Assembly: GCF_014207235.1 (NCBI RefSeq)
Contig: NZ_JACHDA010000002.1
Coordinates: 310,001-374,000 of the forward strand
DNA: 64,000 bases
DNA from: Sphingopyxis sp. JAI128
GTDB lineage: Bacteria; Pseudomonadota; Alphaproteobacteria; Sphingomonadales; Sphingomonadaceae
Direction: 5' to 3'
Shown here: positions 59,592 to 64,000 of the stretch, piece after piece
How the letters are laid out: each line of letters begins with the position of its first letter
Position numbering within the stretch: position 1 is the first letter of the stretch
Made by a program: the position numbers and the translations under genes
The notes under the pieces: generated by a model
What the model was told of the DNA's origin: nothing
The model's input: only the letters and a program-made list of their open reading frames with translations
Databases searched by the model: none

Positions 59592-62031
59592 CGGACGCTC
59601 GATGCGCTGCGTCGTCGAGCGCTGCCGATGTCGCCTCGGCCAGTTGTGCGACCGAAAAGGGTTTGGGCAGGAAGGCGACATGATCGATGTTGATCGACTG
59701 GCGGAGTTGCTCCTCGGCATAGCCCGACATGAACAGGACGGGCAGGTCGGGCCGCTTCGCGCGCATCGCCCGCACCATCGCCGGCCCGTCCATCGTCGGC
59801 ATCACGACGTCGCTGATAATCAAATCGACCTTCTCCATCTGGGCGAATCGTTCGATCCCTTCCTCGCCCTGCGAGGCGGTGACGACATTGTAACCCGCCC
59901 GGGTGAGCGCGCGTTCCGCAACCGCGCGCACCATATCCTCGTCCTCGACGAGCAAGATCGTCCCGCTGCCCCACTGGCTCTTTTTCGGCTTGACCGGTGG
60001 CGGCACGGCGGCGGGCGCATCGCCCTCGACACGATGGACCGGCAGGTAGATCGAAAAGCTCGTCCCCTGCCCCGGCTTGCTGTCGGCAAAGATGAAACCC
60101 GCCGACTGCTTGATGATGCCGTAGACGGTTGAAAGCCCAAGCCCGGTGCCCTTGCCAACATCCTTTGTCGTGAAGAAAGGTTCGAAGATCTTTGGCAGCA
60201 CGTCGGCGGGTATTCCCGTACCGGTGTCGCTGACCTTCAATGCGCAATAATCGGCTGGCGGCATGAATTCATTGCCCATTTGCCGGACTTCCGCCGACGA
60301 TACCGGATAGGTTTCGATCGTCAGGGTCCCCCCACCTGGCATTGCATCGCGCGCATTGACAGCCAGATTGATAATGACCTGTTCGAGTTGTCCGGGGTCG
60401 GCGCGCACCGCGCCGAGCCCGCGGCCATGATGCACCGATAGCTGGATCGTCTCGCCAATCAGGCGCTTCAAGAGGTGCGACACCTCCGAAATCACGTCGG
60501 GCAGCTGCAAAATTTGCGGGCGCAGCGTCTGTTGCCGCGAAAAGGCGAGCAATTGCCGCGTCAGGCTGGCGGCACGATTGGCGTTGCTGCGAATCTGCTG
60601 GATATCGTCATAGTCGCTGTCGCCGGGTGTATGGCGCATCAACATCAGGTCGCAGGCACCGAGCACCGCGGTCAGGATATTGTTGAAATCATGCGCCACA
60701 CCGCCGGCGAGCTGGCCGACCGCCTGCATTTTCGAGGCTTGCGCGACCTGCCGCTTGAGGCGCGACTCCTCGCTCGAATCCTTGAGGCTCAGCAGCACCG
60801 CTGCTTCGCCGAGCCCCCGCACCCCGACAACGCGCATCGATACCGCCTCGCCGCTTTGCGCCGCGAGACGGATCGACATATCGCCGCCCACCTGTTGGCC
60901 GCTGCTGTGGCGCCGGATCATATCGGCCAGCGCGCCCTTGTCCTCGGCGACGACGATATCGCCGGGATAGCGCGGCATTTTTCCTTCACCCAGATTCGCC
61001 GCGCGCACGAACGCCCGGTTCATGTAGAGGAATCGCCCGTCGCGATCGACCATCGCGAGGCCGAAGGGGAGAAGCGATAACAGGGTTTCGACATAGGTTT
61101 GCGCCGTGCCGCGATCCGCCGGCCCCATCTCTTCGTCGAGCATCGCGAGCAGCATCGGCGCGTTCGCATCGGCGGGCGCGAGCGGAATCTGGATCATCCT
61201 CACCGGCGTCGCCCGATCGCCTTCGCGCGCGAAATAGAGCGCCCCGCCGTCGTCGAGGCGAATCATCGGCGCTACGTCGCGGCCCGCATAATGACGCGCA
61301 TCGTCTTCGCCCAGCGCACGAAGCAGGAAGGCTTGGTTGGCGACGCGCAGCCGCCCTTCAGCGCTGACGAGCGCCGCCATCACCCCGGCATGGCCCAGCG
61401 TGCGTCCAGCCGGTCCATCGAGATGGCGGGCGATTTCGGACACGAGATCGAGTCGTTCGACCGCCGAGAAGCGCCAAACAAGATAATCTTCGGCCTGTCC
61501 GGCGCGGGTCACCTGCGCGCGAAGCTGTAGCGGGCCGACCGCGATATCATCCGCGCGGCCCTCGCCATCGCGCCAGGCGTCGCGCCCTGCATTTTTGAGG
61601 ATATCGCCGCCGCGCCCTTCGAGCGGCAGCCCCGGCGGCGTGACGAAACCCCCCATCCATGTGCCAAACAGGTCATTGGCGCACACCATGCGCCCGGCGC
61701 GATCGGTGATCGCGATCGCGACATCGTCGTGGCTGACCGCCTGGCGCAGCATCGTCCAGTCCGTCGCCGCCGCCTCGCCGGCGACCGTCGCGGGAAAGAG
61801 CCGCCGCGCGAGCAGCACGCCGCCGGCCGCGACGGCCAGACCGGCCAAAAATCCTGCGGCAAGGACGATATTTCCTGTCGCCCAGAACAGGAGCGCGACC
61901 GAAAGCAGCGCGAGTCCGCCGAGCAAAGCCATGTCGGCCCGCGACAGGCCCGTCGGCGCCGACAAGGGACCGGCGGCGCCCGCCCCCCTGATGAATTCAC
62001 CATCAGCGGAGGGCAGGCTGTGCGCGGTCAA
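59581..62031 (-). CDS. cckA: Cell-cycle hybrid histidine kinase CckA
   Basis: 816 residues: two membrane segments (about 32-50 and 55-75), PAS-like domains (about 90-190 and 310-420), HisKA with phosphorylated His in [20 protein letters not shown], HATPase ([34 protein letters not shown]), and a receiver domain ([14 protein letters not shown]). That order and the VAHDFNN motif mark CckA, which drives the ChpT-CtrA phosphorelay for cell cycle, motility and GTA release in Alphaproteobacteria. Start is TTG 62031. Confidence 0.9.
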   Translation of the reverse strand: MTAHSLPSADGEFIRGAGAAGPLSAPTGLSRADMALLGGLALLSVALLFWATGNIVLAAGFLAGLAVAAGGVLLARRLFPATVAGEAAATDWTMLRQAVSHDDVAIAITDRAGRMVCANDLFGTWMGGFVTPPGLPLEGRGGDILKNAGRDAWRDGEGRADDIAVGPLQLRAQVTRAGQAEDYLVWRFSAVERLDLVSEIARHLDGPAGRTLGHAGVMAALVSAEGRLRVANQAFLLRALGEDDARHYAGRDVAPMIRLDDGGALYFAREGDRATPVRMIQIPLAPADANAPMLLAMLDEEMGPADRGTAQTYVETLLSLLPFGLAMVDRDGRFLYMNRAFVRAANLGEGKMPRYPGDIVVAEDKGALADMIRRHSSGQQVGGDMSIRLAAQSGEAVSMRVVGVRGLGEAAVLLSLKDSSEESRLKRQVAQASKMQAVGQLAGGVAHDFNNILTAVLGACDLMLMRHTPGDSDYDDIQQIRSNANRAASLTRQLLAFSRQQTLRPQILQLPDVISEVSHLLKRLIGETIQLSVHHGRGLGAVRADPGQLEQVIINLAVNARDAMPGGGTLTIETYPVSSAEVRQMGNEFMPPADYCALKVSDTGTGIPADVLPKIFEPFFTTKDVGKGTGLGLSTVYGIIKQSAGFIFADSKPGQGTSFSIYLPVHRVEGDAPAAVPPPVKPKKSQWGSGTILLVEDEDMVRAVAERALTRAGYNVVTASQGEEGIERFAQMEKVDLIISDVVMPTMDGPAMVRAMRAKRPDLPVLFMSGYAEEQLRQSINIDHVAFLPKPFSVAQLAEATSAALDDAAHRASDAR

Positions 62032-62054
62032 TTGACAGTCTTTCTATCGGTGCA

Positions 62055-64000
62055 TCACCAGATGCGGACACGGTCCTTGGGCGCCAGATAGAGTTTCTGG
62101 CCTTCCTTGATCTGATAGGCCTTATACCAAGGGTCAAGGTTGCGCGAGACCCAAGTCCGCTGGATCGAGGGCGAATGCGGGTCGGTCGTGATGCGCTGCG
62201 ACAGATTCTGCTCACGATAGTTGCGGCGCCACACCTGTGCCCAGCCGAGGAAGAAGCGCTGATCGCCCGTCAGCCCGTCGATCACCGGGGCTTCCTTGCC
62301 GCCCAGCGACGCCTTGTACGCGTCATAGGCGACGGTCAGACCCGCGAGGTCGCCGATATTCTCGCCCAGTGTGAATTTGCCGTCGAGATGTTCGCCGGGC
62401 AGGACCTCGTAAGCGTTATACTGCGCGATCAATGCTTCGCCCGCGGCCTCGAACGCCTCGACGTCCTCCGCCGTCCACCAGTCGGCAAGCTTGCCCGTTT
62501 CGTCATATTTCGCGCCTTGGTCGTCGAAATGATGGCTGACCTCGTGACCGATGACAGCGCCGATGCCGCCATAGTTGACCGCCGGGTCGGCATGCGGATC
62601 GAAGAAAGGCGGCTGCAGGATTGCGGCGGGGAAGACGATCTCGTTCATGCCGAAATTGGCATAGGCGTTGATCGTCATCGGGGTCATGAACCATTCCCAG
62701 CGACGGATTGGTCCCCCGAGATGACCGATATTGTCGTCATGCGCGAACTGATTCGACCGCAGCGCATTGCCGAACAGGTCGTCGGCGCGAATTTCGAGCT
62801 TGCTATAGTCTTTCCACTGGTCGGGGTAGCCGATCTTGGTGGTGAAATTCGCCAGCTTCTCGCGCGCTTTAACCTTGGTTTGCGGCTGCATCCACGTCAG
62901 GCCGTCGATGCGGCGCCCCATCGCGTCGAGGACATTCTTTACGAGCGTGTCCATCGCTGCCTTGGTTTCGGGCGGGAAATATTTCGCGACATAATCCTTG
63001 CCGACCGCATCGCCGAGATTGCCGGTGGTAAAGTCGACCGCGCGCTTCCAGCGCTCTTCCATCTGCGGCGTGCCCGACAGGGCGGTGCTGTAGAAGGAGA
63101 AGGTTTCCTGCGCGACGGCGTCGGGCAGGACGCCCGAAAAGCTGTCGAGGCTGCGCACGATCAGCATATCGCGGACCACCGCGATCGGCGCTTCGGCGAG
63201 CAGCTTGGCCTCGCCCGTGAAGGCGCTTGGCTGCGACACGATCAGGGAGTCCTCCTGGACCCCGATCCCACGGATGAAGGTCAGCCAGTCGAAACCGGGC
63301 GCGGTCTTGGCGAGTTCGGCGACGGTCATCTTGTTATAGGCCTTGGTGGCGTCGCTGCTGTCGTTCTTGTCCCAATGGACCATCGCGACCTGCTTTTCGA
63401 AGTCGTAGATCGCCTTGGCCCGCGCCGCCGCGCCCGTTTCGCCCGCCAGCGTCAGGACATTTTCGAGATGCTTGAGGTACGCCGCCTGCAGCGCGGTGTT
63501 CCGCTCATTGTCCTTCAGGTAGAAATCGCGGTCGGGCATGCCGATCCCGCCCTGGAAGATGATGTAGATATAGGCATCGGGATTCTTGTCGTCCTGTCCG
63601 ACATAGCCGCCGAAGAAATGCGACACGCCGCTGCGGTCGGCTTCGGCGAGCAGCGCCGCAAGACCCGGTTTTTCGACGGAGCGGATCTTGTTCAGCCACG
63701 GTTGGATCGGCGCGAGTCCCTTCGCCTCGACCGTCGCACTGTCGAGATAGGAGGCATAAGCACGGCCGATCATGCTGTCCGGGTCACCCTTGGCCGCGTC
63801 GAGGATTTCGCGCGTGCGCGTCTGCGACAGGTCGTTGAGCGCCGTGAACATGCCATAGTTCGACTTGTCGGCCGGAATCTGAGTGTTTTTGGCCCAGGTG
63901 CCGTTGGCATAGGCATAGAAATCGTCGCCCGGCTGAACGCTCTTGTCCATGCCTGCCTGATCGAAACCGAAATCGCCGATGACGGGCTTTGCCGCGTTTT
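62055..64000 (-). CDS. M13 family (neprilysin-like) zinc metallopeptidase, N-terminus outside window
   Basis: The frame is open to the right edge: NAAKPVIGDFGFDQAG precedes the MDKSVQPGDDFYAYANGTWA segment, so the true start and signal peptide are missing. Zinc motif HEVSHHFDDQGAKYDETGKL, third ligand Glu in LGENIGDLAGL, and C-terminal PKDRVRIW are typical of M13 (PepO/neprilysin). Periplasmic or outer-membrane-anchored oligopeptidase. Precedes cckA by 23 bases on the same strand. Confidence 0.93.
   Translation of the reverse strand, partial: NAAKPVIGDFGFDQAGMDKSVQPGDDFYAYANGTWAKNTQIPADKSNYGMFTALNDLSQTRTREILDAAKGDPDSMIGRAYASYLDSATVEAKGLAPIQPWLNKIRSVEKPGLAALLAEADRSGVSHFFGGYVGQDDKNPDAYIYIIFQGGIGMPDRDFYLKDNERNTALQAAYLKHLENVLTLAGETGAAARAKAIYDFEKQVAMVHWDKNDSSDATKAYNKMTVAELAKTAPGFDWLTFIRGIGVQEDSLIVSQPSAFTGEAKLLAEAPIAVVRDMLIVRSLDSFSGVLPDAVAQETFSFYSTALSGTPQMEERWKRAVDFTTGNLGDAVGKDYVAKYFPPETKAAMDTLVKNVLDAMGRRIDGLTWMQPQTKVKAREKLANFTTKIGYPDQWKDYSKLEIRADDLFGNALRSNQFAHDDNIGHLGGPIRRWEWFMTPMTINAYANFGMNEIVFPAAILQPPFFDPHADPAVNYGGIGAVIGHEVSHHFDDQGAKYDETGKLADWWTAEDVEAFEAAGEALIAQYNAYEVLPGEHLDGKFTLGENIGDLAGLTVAYDAYKASLGGKEAPVIDGLTGDQRFFLGWAQVWRRNYREQNLSQRITTDPHSPSIQRTWVSRNLDPWYKAYQIKEGQKLYLAPKDRVRIW

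Overview
The window is GC-rich alphaproteobacterial chromosome. Gene content and family features point to Sphingomonadales, most like Sphingopyxis: the cckA/response regulator/recA/alaS neighbourhood, a GTTC-N7-GTTC SOS box, a cspA/IF-1 pair, a choice-of-anchor/PEP-CTERM protein, DUF4153/DUF3089/DUF6456 proteins and several families of intergenic inverted repeats. This assignment is inferred from family recognition; no search was run. Almost all genes are housekeeping or common accessory genes. No insertion sequence, CRISPR array, rRNA or complete prophage was seen.

Layout. 1-6.2 kb: the start of a DUF4153 membrane protein, a DUF3089 hydrolase, ruvX, DUF1294, and pyrB overlapping a dihydroorotase-like gene that has lost its metal ligands. 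6.2-10.6 kb: a ParA ATPase operon with a SPOR lipoprotein, divergent from a Sel1/SPOR gene. 10.7-12.6 kb: a subclass B3 metallo-beta-lactamase with Glu in place of the first zinc-binding His, divergent from an AmpR-type regulator. 13-22 kb: a frameshifted DUF2200 gene, serB/miaA sharing one CATG, ilvBN-ilvC and bioFDA. 22.4-27 kb: secreted and small accessory proteins. 27-30 kb: leuA behind a leucine-rich leader peptide, followed by a decayed duplicate of the leuA 3' end. 29.7-32.5 kb: a repeat-rich patch with a DUF559 protein, an orphan lower-GC restriction-type nuclease domain and an HTH protein. 32.6-33.7 kb: cspA, an IF-1 paralogue and two very small genes. 33.7-43 kb: PEP-CTERM protein, an ECF sigma factor/YciI/DUF6445 operon, GlxA-type and AraC regulators, a haloperoxidase-like esterase, a CPBP protease and nitronate monooxygenase. 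43-45.4 kb: DUF6456 protein divergent from an XRE regulator plus a glycosyltransferase. 45.4-49.5 kb: yajC-secD-secF, tRNA-Pro(GGG), a damaged TauE/SafE remnant and an EF-hand protein. 49.6-52.3 kb: quinone oxidoreductase, endolysin, holin and an SRPBCC protein. 52.3-64 kb: alaS, a multiply broken pseudogene, GST, agmatinase-type enzyme, recA, response regulator, cckA and an M13 peptidase cut by the right edge.

The strongest candidate for an undescribed system is a dispersed set of genes resembling the control and lysis parts of an alphaproteobacterial gene transfer agent (GTA). A DUF6456 protein (the domain I associate with the GTA activators GafA/GafZ) is divergent from an XRE regulator. 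A GH108 endolysin and 3TM holin stand alone as a lysis pair. The endolysin gene and an unrelated HTH gene 19 kb away share an almost identical upstream region: CTTTCCTACA, then ATATGGTTC at the same distance, about 63 bases before the start codon. Its first ten bases recur upstream of the DUF6456 gene. The other notable items are the ampR/B3-E lactamase pair, the leuA attenuation leader and a seven-copy family of long hairpin repeats.
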